From the NCBI GenBank assembly GCA_021808365.1, contig JAKBBU010000009.1:1-50369 (forward strand): a DNA stretch of 50,369 bases, read 5' to 3'. Position 1 is the first letter of the stretch, and every line of letters begins with the position of its first letter. Below are positions 8,888 to 17,683 of the stretch, one piece after another. The notes under the pieces are model-generated. The model made no database searches. It worked only from the letters and a program-made list of their open reading frames with translations, and was not told the origin of the DNA. A program made the position numbers and the translations under genes. The DNA comes from Pseudomonadota bacterium (lineage in GTDB: Bacteria > Pseudomonadota > Gammaproteobacteria > JAKBBU01).

Positions 8888-9973
8888 CTATACCTCTAAG
8901 ATTCTTTTTCCATAACGCACAAAGGGTGGTTTTACGATCTGTGCATGACACTGCTTTCCTCTGATTTCAACAAAACATTGTCCCATTGCTGCCGCAGGTA
9001 CATGAGCCAATGCAATAGAGCACGATAATGTCGGTGAAAATGTACCGCTTTTAACTTCACCCTCACCTATATTGGGAACAATCACTTTCTGGTGGCTACG
9101 CAATACGCCCGGATCTTTGAGAATTAAACCCACTAATCTGCGCGTTGGGCCTTCTTGTTTTTGCTTTAATAAAGCTGCGCGTCCAATAAACTCGCGCGAA
9201 CTAGGTTCAAAGGCAACAGTCCAAGCTAAATTTGATTCAAGCGGTGTCGTGGTTTCATCCATGTCTGTGCCATAAAGATTTAAACCTGCTTCTAAACGCA
9301 AGGTATCTCGTGCACCCAGTCCACACAAATGGACACCTGCATTTTTTAAGGCTCTCCAAAGAAAAATAGCTTGTCCTGCAGGCAAAATTAATTCTAAACC
9401 ATCTTCACCCGTATAACCTGTGCGGGCAACGAATAAATCATGATCATCCATCATCCCAAAGGGTTTTAATTGGCTGATCCGTTGTGCCTGTTCAGGCAAA
9501 ATAGTTTGTACAATAGCGCGTGCCTGTGGCCCTTGCACGGCAATCATGGCAAGATCGCGCAATTGAAGTTTCACTTGAAATTCTTTGGCTTGGGTTGAAA
9601 GCCAATCCCAATCTTTTTGGCGGGTTGATGCATTGACCACGAGACGATAATAGTTTTCGGCGATGAAATAAACAATTAAATCATCGATTACGCCACCCTG
9701 CTCATTAAGCATACAGGTATAAAGGCCTTGTTGTGGCAAAATTAATTTGCTCACATCATTGGCCAATACTTTTCGTAAAAAAGAACGGGCATCTTGACCG
9801 TCAATATCGATCACAGTCATGTGTGACACATCAAACATACCTGCATGTTGACGAACGTAGTGATGTTCTTGAAGTTGTGAACCGTAATGCAGCGGCAGTT
9901 CCCAGCCAGCAAAGTCGACCATGCAACCTTGCGCGGCCAGATGTTCGTCATACAATGGTGTGCGTTGTGACAT
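8888..9973 (-). CDS. gcvT: Aminomethyltransferase (glycine cleavage T protein)
   Basis: Transfers the methylene group from aminomethyl-GcvH to tetrahydrofolate, releasing ammonia. The 361-residue protein opens RTPLYDEHLAAQGCMVDFAG and shows MFDVSHMTVIDIDG, GVIDDLIVYF, ARTGYTGEDGLEL and GLGARDTLRLEAGLNLYG, the expected folate-binding and structural motifs, including the catalytic-region Asp in ARDTLRLE. First gene of gcvT-gcvH-gcvPA. The 69 bases upstream contain no glycine riboswitch that I can recognise. Confidence 0.95.
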   Translation of the reverse strand: MSQRTPLYDEHLAAQGCMVDFAGWELPLHYGSQLQEHHYVRQHAGMFDVSHMTVIDIDGQDARSFLRKVLANDVSKLILPQQGLYTCMLNEQGGVIDDLIVYFIAENYYRLVVNASTRQKDWDWLSTQAKEFQVKLQLRDLAMIAVQGPQARAIVQTILPEQAQRISQLKPFGMMDDHDLFVARTGYTGEDGLELILPAGQAIFLWRALKNAGVHLCGLGARDTLRLEAGLNLYGTDMDETTTPLESNLAWTVAFEPSSREFIGRAALLKQKQEGPTRRLVGLILKDPGVLRSHQKVIVPNIGEGEVKSGTFSPTLSCSIALAHVPAAAMGQCFVEIRGKQCHAQIVKPPFVRYGKRILEV

Positions 9974-10042
9974 GGCTCCCTACCCATGGTGTTGCGATAG
10001 GGAATTGTACCTCGTTGAGTAATATATTTAAACCCAAAAATA

Positions 10043-10351
10043 CTAAACCGCCAATCGATCTTGTACGCGTTTCATCACCCGCGGACCCATACCAGGTACC
10101 TTAGATAAATCGCTTATTGATTTAAAAGCTCCATTTTTTTCGCGGTATTTCACAATAGATGCTGCATGTTTGGCACCCAATCCTTCTACTTTAGCAAGCT
10201 CTTGCTCTGAGGCCGTATTTACATTCACTTGCTTTTGTTGCTCGGTTGCCATTTGTGTCTGCTCCGCTGATGTTGCCGAAGCTGCGTGAGGTAGGGCAAA
10301 ACTTAAGAACAGTGCAAGACCGAAAGTTGTAATCCGTGATAAAGTAATCAT
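10043..10351 (-). CDS. ComEA-like secreted helix-hairpin-helix DNA-binding protein
   Basis: A small exported protein of about 102 residues. The chosen start, ATG 10351 (MITLSRITTFGLALFLSFAL), has GGAG 8-11 bases upstream and leads straight into a signal peptide ending near AASA. A GTG/ATG at 10378 would put nine polar residues ahead of it. The C-terminal 60 residues form a tandem helix-hairpin-helix: VNVNTASEQELAKVEGLGAK then FKSISDLSKVPGMGPRVMKR. This is the ComEA fold, which binds double-stranded DNA during competence uptake. A competence role is inferred from the family; other competence genes are not in the window. Confidence 0.85.
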   Translation of the reverse strand: MITLSRITTFGLALFLSFALPHAASATSAEQTQMATEQQKQVNVNTASEQELAKVEGLGAKHAASIVKYREKNGAFKSISDLSKVPGMGPRVMKRVQDRLAV

Positions 10352-10481
10352 AATTAATTCTCCATTTGTTAAATGCATATTTAATATATGCTAATACGAT
10401 TTAAGCAGGAGAATATTGTAATATCCAGGGGTATTGAAACCTTTTTTTAAAAACTTCAGTTGTACCCCGCGCGGAGTATAG

Positions 10482-11552
10482 CTAAACCTCCGGTAAAATA
10501 GATTCGCTCTGTACCGGCCACGATTCCAAAATTGCTTTCACGGTCGAGGCCAGAGGGATTGCAAAAAACACCCCCCAAAAACCCCATAATCCACCAAACC
10601 CCAAGATCGCAATGATGATAGCAATCGGGTGTAAATTCACGGCTTCGGAAAATAAAATCGGCACCAAGACATTGGCATCTAAAGTAATAATGATCGCATA
10701 ACCTGCACAAAGCGAAATAAAATGTGTGCTCCAGCCCCATTCTACAAAACCAACCAATAAAACAGGGATCGTGACCACCATCGCACCAATGAATGGCACC
10801 AAGACAGAAAGCCCCACTAATACACCTAGAAGAGCTGCATATTGTAAGCCCATCAAGAAAAAAACGACGTATGAAGCTGCACCCACAATGATGATTTCAA
10901 TGACTTTACCACGCACATAGTTCCCTAATTGCCGATTTAAATTTTTCCAAATGTGCTGCATGACCGTATTATTTTTAGGGAAAATTCCCTTCAACCAAGC
11001 CATGATCAACACTTGATCCTTCATAAAGAAAAAAACGAGTAAGGGCACTAAAACTAAATAAACACCCAAGATAATGATGGTGCCAATTGAAGATAAAGAA
11101 TGGGACAACATCACTTGACCAAATTTAATAAAATCTACCTTGCTCTGCGACATGAAATGTTGAAGCTGATCGGCTGAAATGTAATTAGGATATTGTTGCG
11201 GCAAGTTTGATAACAAGACTTGCCCTCGCGTCATCATGGTGGGTAACTCAGACACTAAATTGCTGATTTGATCGGAAAGCAGGGGTAATAAAATAAAGAA
11301 AGCATAGACTAAGAGTGCAAGAAAAATCGTAAAGACCACGACAACAGCAAGGGTTCTTGAAAGGCCGACGCGAATTAATTGTTGCAATGGCCATTGCAAT
11401 AAATAAGCAATCACAATGCTCGCGAGCACGGGTGCGAGAAACTCCCCGAGAAACATAAAGCCGAAGATAATACTGAGCAAAAGAAATAGGAGAAAAATAG
11501 CTTCTGGATCGGAGAAATAGCGTTGTACCCAGGCTTTTAGAATGGTTATCAT
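10482..11552 (-). CDS. perM: AI-2E family/PerM-type inner-membrane permease
   Basis: A membrane protein of about 356 residues with roughly eight hydrophobic segments, beginning MITILKAWVQRYFSDPEAIF and containing LGEFLAPVLASIVIAYLLQW and the conserved C-terminal block ALLGVLVGLSVLVPFIGA. This matches the AI-2E/PerM transporter family; substrates for most members are unknown. ATG 11552 has AGAGAG seven bases upstream and is preferred over 11579, which would add a charged nine-residue stretch. The upstream gap carries the 35-bp repeat. Confidence 0.85.
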   Translation of the reverse strand: MITILKAWVQRYFSDPEAIFLLFLLLSIIFGFMFLGEFLAPVLASIVIAYLLQWPLQQLIRVGLSRTLAVVVVFTIFLALLVYAFFILLPLLSDQISNLVSELPTMMTRGQVLLSNLPQQYPNYISADQLQHFMSQSKVDFIKFGQVMLSHSLSSIGTIIILGVYLVLVPLLVFFFMKDQVLIMAWLKGIFPKNNTVMQHIWKNLNRQLGNYVRGKVIEIIIVGAASYVVFFLMGLQYAALLGVLVGLSVLVPFIGAMVVTIPVLLVGFVEWGWSTHFISLCAGYAIIITLDANVLVPILFSEAVNLHPIAIIIAILGFGGLWGFWGVFFAIPLASTVKAILESWPVQSESILPEV

Positions 11553-11623
11553 GATGGCTCTCTTTTTTTGCGTTGTCATCCTTTGGAAACGACGAAATCG
11601 GAAGGCTCTACCCCCAGATTGTC

Positions 11624-11658
11624 ATCCTTCGCTGCGCTAACGCTTGCTCAGGATGACA
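11624..11658. repeat. 35-bp dispersed repeat, copy 2, overlapping the tusA stop
   Basis: Identical over 35 bases to 6938-6972. With the preceding GTC it forms GTCATCCT...AGGATGAC, an eight-base stem around a loop with an internal GCG/CGC pairing. The last bases (TGTCATCCTGA when read on the minus strand) encode the end and TGA stop of tusA, so the repeat has fused with that gene's 3' end. Confidence 0.88.
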
Positions 11659-11893
11659 ACGGTGGTTTTCCTTTCTGGATCAAAAATCTAAATACTTTGT
11701 CATCCATTTTAACATCTAACAAAGTATTGGACGTCTGCTTTGAAAATGCTTTAAAATCTTCAACGGCCTGCGGATCCGTTGAAATCACACAAATGATCTG
11801 CCCAACTTGAAGATCATTAAGTGCTTTTTTGGTTTTTAATAAGGGCATGGGGCAGAACAAGCCGGATAAATTTAAAACTAAATCTGCCTTCAT
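11648..11893 (-). CDS. tusA: Sulfurtransferase TusA-family protein
   Basis: An 81-residue TusA/YedF/SirA-fold protein. It has the N-terminal LNLSGLFCPMPLLKTKKALN with the active Cys in CPMP that carries persulfide sulfur, and the DLQVGQIICVISTDPQAVED central block. TusA relays sulfur for tRNA thio-modification or related pathways. It begins directly after the ribH stop (no bases between), so it is likely co-transcribed with the riboflavin genes. Its last four residues (PLSS) and stop lie in the 35-bp repeat, so the C-terminus has probably been remodelled by repeat insertion; the catalytic part is intact. Confidence 0.88.
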   Translation of the reverse strand: MKADLVLNLSGLFCPMPLLKTKKALNDLQVGQIICVISTDPQAVEDFKAFSKQTSNTLLDVKMDDKVFRFLIQKGKPPLSS

Positions 11894-12313
11894 TTAAATC
11901 TCAATTTTCCTCAATGTATGAATCATCTCTAAAGCACAATCCACACACTCGCGTCCTTTTTCAATGCGAGCAAATGCTTGCGCATCATCATTCGTGGTTA
12001 ATACACCGAAAATCACTGGAATTTCATGATCCAAGGCCACACGCTGGCAACCATCACTCACTTGTTGGCAAACATAATCAAAATGTTTGGTATCGCCTTG
12101 AATAACCGCGCCTAAACAAATGATAGCATCATATGAATTCGTTTTTGCAACGCGCTGTGCTGTAATTGGAATTTCAACTGCCCCCGGAACAAATACCGTT
12201 ATCACTTGTTCTGGTTTAAACCCAAGTTCATCTAAACGCGTTTTTGCACTTTGATAGAGTGCCTTCGTTACTGCTTCATTAAAGCGGCTAACAATAATCG
12301 CTAATTTCAGCAT
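11894..12313 (-). CDS. ribH: 6,7-dimethyl-8-ribityllumazine synthase
   Basis: Condenses the ribitylamino-uracil and 3,4-dihydroxy-2-butanone 4-phosphate intermediates to lumazine, the penultimate riboflavin step. The 139-residue protein shows IVSRFNEAVTKAL, FVPGAVEIPITAQRVA, CLGAVIQGDTKHFDYVCQQV (with the catalytic His) and PVIFGVLTTNDDAQAFAR, all canonical. It starts one base after the ribBA stop; with ribBA and tusA it forms a tight transcription unit. Confidence 0.95.
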   Translation of the reverse strand: MLKLAIIVSRFNEAVTKALYQSAKTRLDELGFKPEQVITVFVPGAVEIPITAQRVAKTNSYDAIICLGAVIQGDTKHFDYVCQQVSDGCQRVALDHEIPVIFGVLTTNDDAQAFARIEKGRECVDCALEMIHTLRKIEI

Positions 12314-12314
12314 G

Positions 12315-13526
12315 TTAAACTCCTATTAATAGATGACCTAATTTATCACGTTTCGTTTTTAAATACGCCCGATTTTCTTTCGTTGCCTTTGCTTCGATGG
12401 GTTCACGATCGATAATCTCTAAACCATACCCTGAAACTCCATAAATTTTCCTCGGATTATTCGTTAATATCCGCATTTTCTGAACTCCCACTTGGCGCAA
12501 AATTTGCGAGCCAATACCATAATCACGGTGATCCGCTGAAAAACCTAGTCGGTGATTGGCTTCAACCGTGTCGAGGCCTTCGTCTTGCAGAGCATAGGCA
12601 CGAATCTTATTTGCCAGTCCTATCCCACGACCTTCCTGACGCATATAAAGAAAAACTCCACCTTCCTCACCAATTTGTTTGAGCGCGGCATGCAATTGCC
12701 AACCGCAATCACATCGAGAGGATCCAAAAATATCACCCGTTAAACATTCCGAATGCACTCTGACTAAGGTTGGTTTTTCAGGATCGATAGGCCCTTTTAC
12801 GAGGGCAACATGCTGTGCACCATCAAGCATACTTTCAAAAACTTTAACCGTAAACTCACCGTAGAGATCCAACGGTAATCGCGCGCAAGAAAGCTCCTTA
12901 ATTAAACATTCTTTTTCCATACGGTACGCGATTAAATCCGCAATTGAAGCAATTTTTAAATGATGTTCCTTTGCAAATAGTTTTAAATCAGGAAGACGCG
13001 CCATACTACCGTCTTTATTCATCACCTCACAAAGTACAGCTGCAGGTTTCAAACCGGCTAATCGCACAATATCAACAGTTCCTTCAGTATGTCCTGCGCG
13101 TACTAATACACCACCTTCTTTTGCACGCAGCGGAAAGACATGGCCTGGAGTGACAATGTCTGCTGACTTACTTTTTGAATCAATCGCAACTTTGATAGTT
13201 CGTGCACGATCTTTCGCAGAAACACCTGTTGTCACACCCTCTGCCGCTTCGATCGCAACAGTGAAGGGTGTTCCAAAACGCGTTCGATTTCGCGCCGACA
13301 TCATCGGTAATTCCAAACGATCCACATCTTTACCTTCCATGGGCAAACACACGATCCCGCTACCGTGTTTGATCATGAAATTAATTTGTTCAGGTGTAAT
13401 CTTTTCTGCAGCGACAAAAAAATCACCTTCATTTTCGCGATCTTCATCGTCCACTAAGATGAGCATTCGCCCTGCTTGAATTTCAGCAATGGCTTCTTCA
13501 ATCGTTGCTAGTTCTTTTTTAGGCAT
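12315..13526 (-). CDS. ribBA: Bifunctional 3,4-dihydroxy-2-butanone 4-phosphate synthase/GTP cyclohydrolase II
   Basis: 403-residue fusion. The N-terminal half (to about 205) is RibB, with [20 protein letters not shown] and [16 protein letters not shown]. The C-terminal half is RibA, with the zinc cysteines in [19 protein letters not shown] and the catalytic-region [20 protein letters not shown]. Together they supply both branch precursors of riboflavin from ribulose 5-phosphate and GTP. It follows ribD by 25 bases. Riboflavin synthase alpha (ribE), usual between ribD and ribBA, is absent here. Confidence 0.95.
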   Translation of the reverse strand: MPKKELATIEEAIAEIQAGRMLILVDDEDRENEGDFFVAAEKITPEQINFMIKHGSGIVCLPMEGKDVDRLELPMMSARNRTRFGTPFTVAIEAAEGVTTGVSAKDRARTIKVAIDSKSKSADIVTPGHVFPLRAKEGGVLVRAGHTEGTVDIVRLAGLKPAAVLCEVMNKDGSMARLPDLKLFAKEHHLKIASIADLIAYRMEKECLIKELSCARLPLDLYGEFTVKVFESMLDGAQHVALVKGPIDPEKPTLVRVHSECLTGDIFGSSRCDCGWQLHAALKQIGEEGGVFLYMRQEGRGIGLANKIRAYALQDEGLDTVEANHRLGFSADHRDYGIGSQILRQVGVQKMRILTNNPRKIYGVSGYGLEIIDREPIEAKATKENRAYLKTKRDKLGHLLIGV

Positions 13527-13551
13527 TTTTTAACCTCAGTTCACCTTACCA

Positions 13552-14616
13552 TCACGGTTTAGTCATAATTAATTCACATAACATATCATCCCCCAAGGCA
13601 GACCATTTAGCTTGCCCCGTTGAAGAGAAATCCCCAACAAAACCCGGCAATCCTTGCCCAACAATTTGTGGAGCGATATAAATCAAAGCACGATCTATAA
13701 GATCAGCAGATAAAAAAGCTGAAAAACACTGCCCACCCGCTTCGAGCCAAACATCGTGATGTTCTTTACCCAAAATTTGCAACGCTTCCTCTAGATTCAA
13801 GCGGTTTTTTTCAGCACTTAACTCATGGCAGTGTACACCCTGCCGAAGAAATAGTTCGAGCTTTGTGGGATCAACGGCTGGACCATGAAGAAGCGTCACG
13901 GAAGCGCAGGTTTGAAAAACCTTTGCACTCGGCTTCATCTCTAAACGAGAATCTAAAACATACAAAGGTTTTGCGATTGTCTCACCATCAAGACGTACGT
14001 TGAATTGCGGATCATCATTCGCAATGGTGCGCATCGTCGTCAGCAAGGCATCTGCTTTTTGCCGTTCCTCAAATGTACGCTGCTTGGCGGCGGCTCCCGT
14101 CAAGGTCAAAGGTTCCCCACAGGGATTAGCAATTTTTCCATCCAAACTCATCGCCAATTTCGCCGTCACCCTCGGCCGTTTAGTCCTCCACCAGTATCGA
14201 TAACTGTCATAAAAGTCGGTGATCTCAGACATTGGTAGCAATGCGCAGGAAATACCTGCATCTGCTAACCTAATTCGGCTTTTTCCCGCCATCAGAGGGT
14301 TAGGATCATCCATCCCGTAAAAAACAGATTGAATACCTGCCTTAATGAGCGCTTCTATACAAGGTGGTGTGCGTCCTGTATGTTGGCATGGTTCGAGAGT
14401 AATATAGATATCCGCACTCTGTGCTCCAGCACCCGCTTTTTTGAGCGCTTCAACTTCAGCATGAGGATGACCGCATCCAAAATGCGAACCTTCACCGATG
14501 ATTTGTCCTTCTTTGACAATCACCGCGCCAACAGATGGATTAGGTGCACAAAATCCTCGTCGTTTCTGTGCGAGTTCCAAGGCTTTTAGCATGTAGTTAT
14601 GGTTTTTTGTCAGCAT
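13552..14616 (-). CDS. ribD: Riboflavin biosynthesis deaminase/reductase RibD
   Basis: Bifunctional enzyme: the N-terminal zinc deaminase (HAEVEALKKAG and EPCQHTGRTPPCIEALIKAG contribute the His and two Cys ligands) and the C-terminal reductase (RPRVTAKLAMSLDGKIA and WLEAGGQCFSAFLSADLIDR). Its 354 residues match the family. First gene of ribD-ribBA-ribH-tusA. No FMN riboswitch could be recognised upstream; instead a 96-bp palindrome begins 15 bases ahead of the start codon, so any leader RNA would carry that hairpin. Confidence 0.94.
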   Translation of the reverse strand: MLTKNHNYMLKALELAQKRRGFCAPNPSVGAVIVKEGQIIGEGSHFGCGHPHAEVEALKKAGAGAQSADIYITLEPCQHTGRTPPCIEALIKAGIQSVFYGMDDPNPLMAGKSRIRLADAGISCALLPMSEITDFYDSYRYWWRTKRPRVTAKLAMSLDGKIANPCGEPLTLTGAAAKQRTFEERQKADALLTTMRTIANDDPQFNVRLDGETIAKPLYVLDSRLEMKPSAKVFQTCASVTLLHGPAVDPTKLELFLRQGVHCHELSAEKNRLNLEEALQILGKEHHDVWLEAGGQCFSAFLSADLIDRALIYIAPQIVGQGLPGFVGDFSSTGQAKWSALGDDMLCELIMTKP

Positions 14617-14631
14617 TATGCGTACACTTTA

Positions 14632-14727
14632 GCATTTCTCATATTGATCGAGTATAGAGAAAGCTGCGTCAATACCACAACACGTATTGGTGCAGCTTTC
14701 TCTATACTCGATCAATATGAGAAATGC
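14632..14727. repeat. GTGTTGTG-loop palindrome, copy B (minus-strand loop)
   Basis: Arms 14632-14675 and 14684-14727 (44 nt each) surround CACAACAC, the reverse complement of the GTGTTGTG loop. The arms pair throughout except for two adjacent G-T oppositions near the loop. The inner arm (on the minus strand, GAAAGCTGCACCAATAC) is homologous to the other copies. It fills most of the 140 bp between the divergent ribD and bepA genes, 15 bases from one start codon and 29 from the other. Confidence 0.95.
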
Positions 14728-14756
14728 AGTAACATTACTCGAAAACATTACCCTGT

Positions 14757-16223
14757 ATGATATCACGAATCCTATTGTTTGCCTTCTGTTCATTTTTAAT
14801 TCTATTTCCATATTTTGCTGAAGCAGATTTAAATCTCAGTCTGCCTAAAAGTTCATTCATACCTGGTAATGGTCAAAGTACCTTACCTACACTGGGCGAT
14901 CCAACCACAAATACCATCTCAAGCGTGCAAGATGCCATCATGGGGCAGAAGTTCATGGAAGAACTCCGCCATTCAATGCCAATCCTCGATGATCCTATCG
15001 TCACTGATTATATTCAAAGCCTCGGCCATCGTTTAGTAGGTGCCGCAGGAACAACGCATCCGTTCTCGTTTTTTGTCGTCAATACAGCGGATATCAATGC
15101 TTTTGCAGGCCCAGGCGGGTATGTTGCCGTCAATTCAGGTTTGATCATCATCACACAAGATGAAAGCGAATTAGCGTCAGTCATGGCGCATGAAATTGCG
15201 CATGTGATTAACAATGACATTGCTCAAAAAGCGGCTCAAGCTAAACGCGATAAAATATCGATGCTTGCCGCGATGATTGCCGGAGTAGCCGCAGGTGCGG
15301 CAACCAATAATGCGGAATTAAGTTCGGGAGCTGTCACTGCGGGCATGGGTGCGATGATCACCTCTGAATTAGGGTTCAGCCGCCAAGCGGAAGAAACGGC
15401 TGATCAAGTAGGCATACAAATTTTAGCCCATGCGGGGTTTGATCCCAGCGCTATGGCAGACTTTTTTGGACGATTGGCTAATGATGAAAAATTTCGCCTA
15501 CAGCCTCCTGCTTTTGCCAGCGATCACCCGCTAACAGCGGATCGAATTGCTTATACCGTCAGCTTGGCGAATCAATACCCCAAAATGAAGGATCACAGTC
15601 AACTTGATTATTTCTTAAACCGTGAACGCGTCCGCGTAGAATTAACCCGAGGCCCTGCGATTTTAGATTATTATCGGCGAGCATTGACCAAGTCCCCGAA
15701 TGTGGCTTATCTACATTATGGGTATGCGATTGCATTGCTGCGTGAAGGACAATATCAAGCCGCCAAAACTCAGATTGAACCCCTGATTCAAAGCGATCCC
15801 GATCAATGGCTTTATCCCATGGTCTTGGCGCGCATTGAATTAGGTTCTAATCAGCCTGAAAAAGCGCTGGCTATTCTTGACCGACTCCATGGTCTTTATC
15901 CTGAATATTATCCGCTGACTCTTGAATATGCCTATGCGCAGATCCGTGCGAAACAAACTAAAGCAGCGAAACAATTGCTTCGTGATCAATTGGTTTCTCA
16001 TCCTGATGATATAGCTCTTTATGAATTGCTCGCGAAGGCCTATGTGAATTCAAACGATGATGCGGATGCTTATTTGGTGCGCGCCCAGGTCTTGATGCTC
16101 GAGGGCAATCCTAAAAAAGCGCAGGAGCAATTAGAAATTGCGTTGAAAACGCCAAATATCTCGCCAGAAACGCGACAGGAGGTGCTGGCATTGCTTAAGA
16201 CATTGAACAAAAAGACGAAATAG
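14757..16223 (+). CDS. bepA: Periplasmic metalloprotease/chaperone BepA (M48 with TPR)
   Basis: M48-family zinc protease that, in E. coli, assists LptD/outer-membrane protein assembly and degrades misassembled ones. The 488-residue protein has a signal peptide (about 1-22, ending YFAEAD), the zinc motif MAHEIAHVIN with His145, Glu146 and His149, followed by a hydrophobic patch and RQAEETADQVGIQIL providing a further ligand region. The C-terminal 200 residues are TPR-like (AIALLREGQYQAAKTQIEPL, AKAYVNSNDDADAYLVRAQV). Divergent from ribD across the copy B palindrome. aroA follows after 31 bases. Confidence 0.92.
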   Translation: MISRILLFAFCSFLILFPYFAEADLNLSLPKSSFIPGNGQSTLPTLGDPTTNTISSVQDAIMGQKFMEELRHSMPILDDPIVTDYIQSLGHRLVGAAGTTHPFSFFVVNTADINAFAGPGGYVAVNSGLIIITQDESELASVMAHEIAHVINNDIAQKAAQAKRDKISMLAAMIAGVAAGAATNNAELSSGAVTAGMGAMITSELGFSRQAEETADQVGIQILAHAGFDPSAMADFFGRLANDEKFRLQPPAFASDHPLTADRIAYTVSLANQYPKMKDHSQLDYFLNRERVRVELTRGPAILDYYRRALTKSPNVAYLHYGYAIALLREGQYQAAKTQIEPLIQSDPDQWLYPMVLARIELGSNQPEKALAILDRLHGLYPEYYPLTLEYAYAQIRAKQTKAAKQLLRDQLVSHPDDIALYELLAKAYVNSNDDADAYLVRAQVLMLEGNPKKAQEQLEIALKTPNISPETRQEVLALLKTLNKKTK

Positions 16224-16254
16224 AGTTACCATAAGCACTCATAAGGAACATCCA

Positions 16255-17574
16255 ATGCTCTATTTTCATAGCAAACCTGGCGAGGCACTGAAGGGATCGA
16301 TCCAAGTACCTGGCGACAAATCGATTTCTCATCGCGCAATCATGCTCGGCGCCATTGCAGAAGGACAAACTGCTGTGGAGGGTTTTCTCTTTGGCGAAGA
16401 TAATCTTGCTACACTCCATGCATTCAATGTGATGGGTGTCAAAATTGATCGTCCTGCCCTTGATCGCTTGTTGATCCATGGCGTTGGAAAACGAGGGCTT
16501 AAACAACCTTCACAAATACTCAATCTTGAAAATTCAGGTACAGCCTTTCGCTTAATGATGGGATTACTGGCTGGACAACATTTTGCCTCACAGCTCACAG
16601 GCGATACATCGCTCTGCCGCAGGCCTATGGGACGTGTTGCTGATCCACTGCGTTTGATGGGCGCGCACATTGTCATGAATAACAATTGCCCGCCCGTGAA
16701 AATTGAACCCGTCGAAAAACTTCACGGTATTTCTTATGAATTACCTGTGGCCAGTGCACAAGTGAAATCTGCGATATTACTCGCCGGTCTTTTTGCAGAA
16801 GGCTCAACGACTGTGATTGAATCCATGCCTTCGCGTGATCACACTGAACGAATGTTGCGTTCATTTGATTATCCCCTAGATATTAAACGAAATAATACTC
16901 TTCATATCACACTGGATGGGCAGAGCCATTTATCAAGCACCACAATTAACGTGCCAAGTGATTTATCTTCTGCTGCTTTTTTCATCGTTGCGGCCTCGTT
17001 GGTTCCTGGCTCTGATCTGTTGCTGACTCAAGTTGGCATCAATCCAACCCGTATAGGTATCTTGAATATTCTAAAAGCCATGGGCGCTGATTTTGATATT
17101 GTGAATGAACGATCTTTTAATGCAGAGCCTGTTGCTGATTTGCGCGTTCGTTCTGCGCCTTTAAAAGGAATTACAATTCCAAAAGAGCAAATTTCTCTGG
17201 CCATTGATGAATTCCCCATTTTATTGATCGCCGCAGCTTGTGCGGAAGGTGAAACCCTATTAACGGGCGCTGAAGAATTGCGCGTGAAAGAAAGCGACCG
17301 GATCAAGGCGATGGTCGATGGTTTAGTGGCCATTGGCATCGAAGCAGAAGCGTTTCCTGATGGTTGTCGCGTGATCGGTGGTACAATCAAGGGCGGTGAA
17401 GTTGAAAGTTTAGGAGATCATCGCATTGCAATGGCCTTTGCGATTGCGGGGCTACGTTCGAAAGCAGGGATCCTCATTCGAGATTGTGCATCGGTTGCAA
17501 CGTCATTTCCAACTTTCATTGATTTAGCAAAACAACTTAATTTAAATATACAATCGAATAGCGGTAACCGCTAA
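16255..17574 (+). CDS. aroA: 3-phosphoshikimate 1-carboxyvinyltransferase (EPSP synthase)
   Basis: Sixth step of the shikimate pathway: joins phosphoenolpyruvate to shikimate 3-phosphate. The 439-residue protein has GSIQVPGDKSISHRAIMLGA, LENSGTAFRLMMGLLAGQ and ELRVKESDRIKAMVDGL, the expected substrate-binding motifs. A ribosome site (AAGGA) lies just ahead of ATG 16255. It is followed by a repeat region and then cmk. Motif details resemble the class II-like branch (GDKSISHRA), but I cannot judge glyphosate sensitivity from sequence by eye. Confidence 0.95.
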   Translation: MLYFHSKPGEALKGSIQVPGDKSISHRAIMLGAIAEGQTAVEGFLFGEDNLATLHAFNVMGVKIDRPALDRLLIHGVGKRGLKQPSQILNLENSGTAFRLMMGLLAGQHFASQLTGDTSLCRRPMGRVADPLRLMGAHIVMNNNCPPVKIEPVEKLHGISYELPVASAQVKSAILLAGLFAEGSTTVIESMPSRDHTERMLRSFDYPLDIKRNNTLHITLDGQSHLSSTTINVPSDLSSAAFFIVAASLVPGSDLLLTQVGINPTRIGILNILKAMGADFDIVNERSFNAEPVADLRVRSAPLKGITIPKEQISLAIDEFPILLIAAACAEGETLLTGAEELRVKESDRIKAMVDGLVAIGIEAEAFPDGCRVIGGTIKGGEVESLGDHRIAMAFAIAGLRSKAGILIRDCASVATSFPTFIDLAKQLNLNIQSNSGNR

Positions 17575-17583
17575 ACCTTACGC

Positions 17584-17652
17584 GATGGGGGATTCTTAAG
17601 GGGGAGAATCGCGGTTCTCCCCCTTAAGTACAAGCAAAAGCTTTGCTTTTGC
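17584..17652. repeat. Two perfect hairpins between aroA and cmk
   Basis: CTTAAGGGGGAGAA (17595-17608) pairs with TTCTCCCCCTTAAG (17615-17628) across the 6-nt loop TCGCGG, a 14-bp perfect stem. A second perfect hairpin, GCAAAAGC-TTT-GCTTTTGC, follows at 17634-17652. The upstream 23 bases (17584-17606) recur at 8429-8451, so this is part of a dispersed repeat. No T-run follows either stem, so intrinsic termination is not clearly supported. Confidence 0.85.
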
Positions 17653-17683
17653 GCCGTATTCAAACGAGACGCGAGAGACGATC

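Noticed and set aside
9974..10042. Glycine riboswitch upstream of gcvT
   Set aside because: The gap is only 69 bases with no tandem aptamer pattern.
14617..14756. FMN riboswitch upstream of ribD
   Set aside because: The gap is almost wholly the palindrome; none of the conserved FMN-aptamer blocks are seen.
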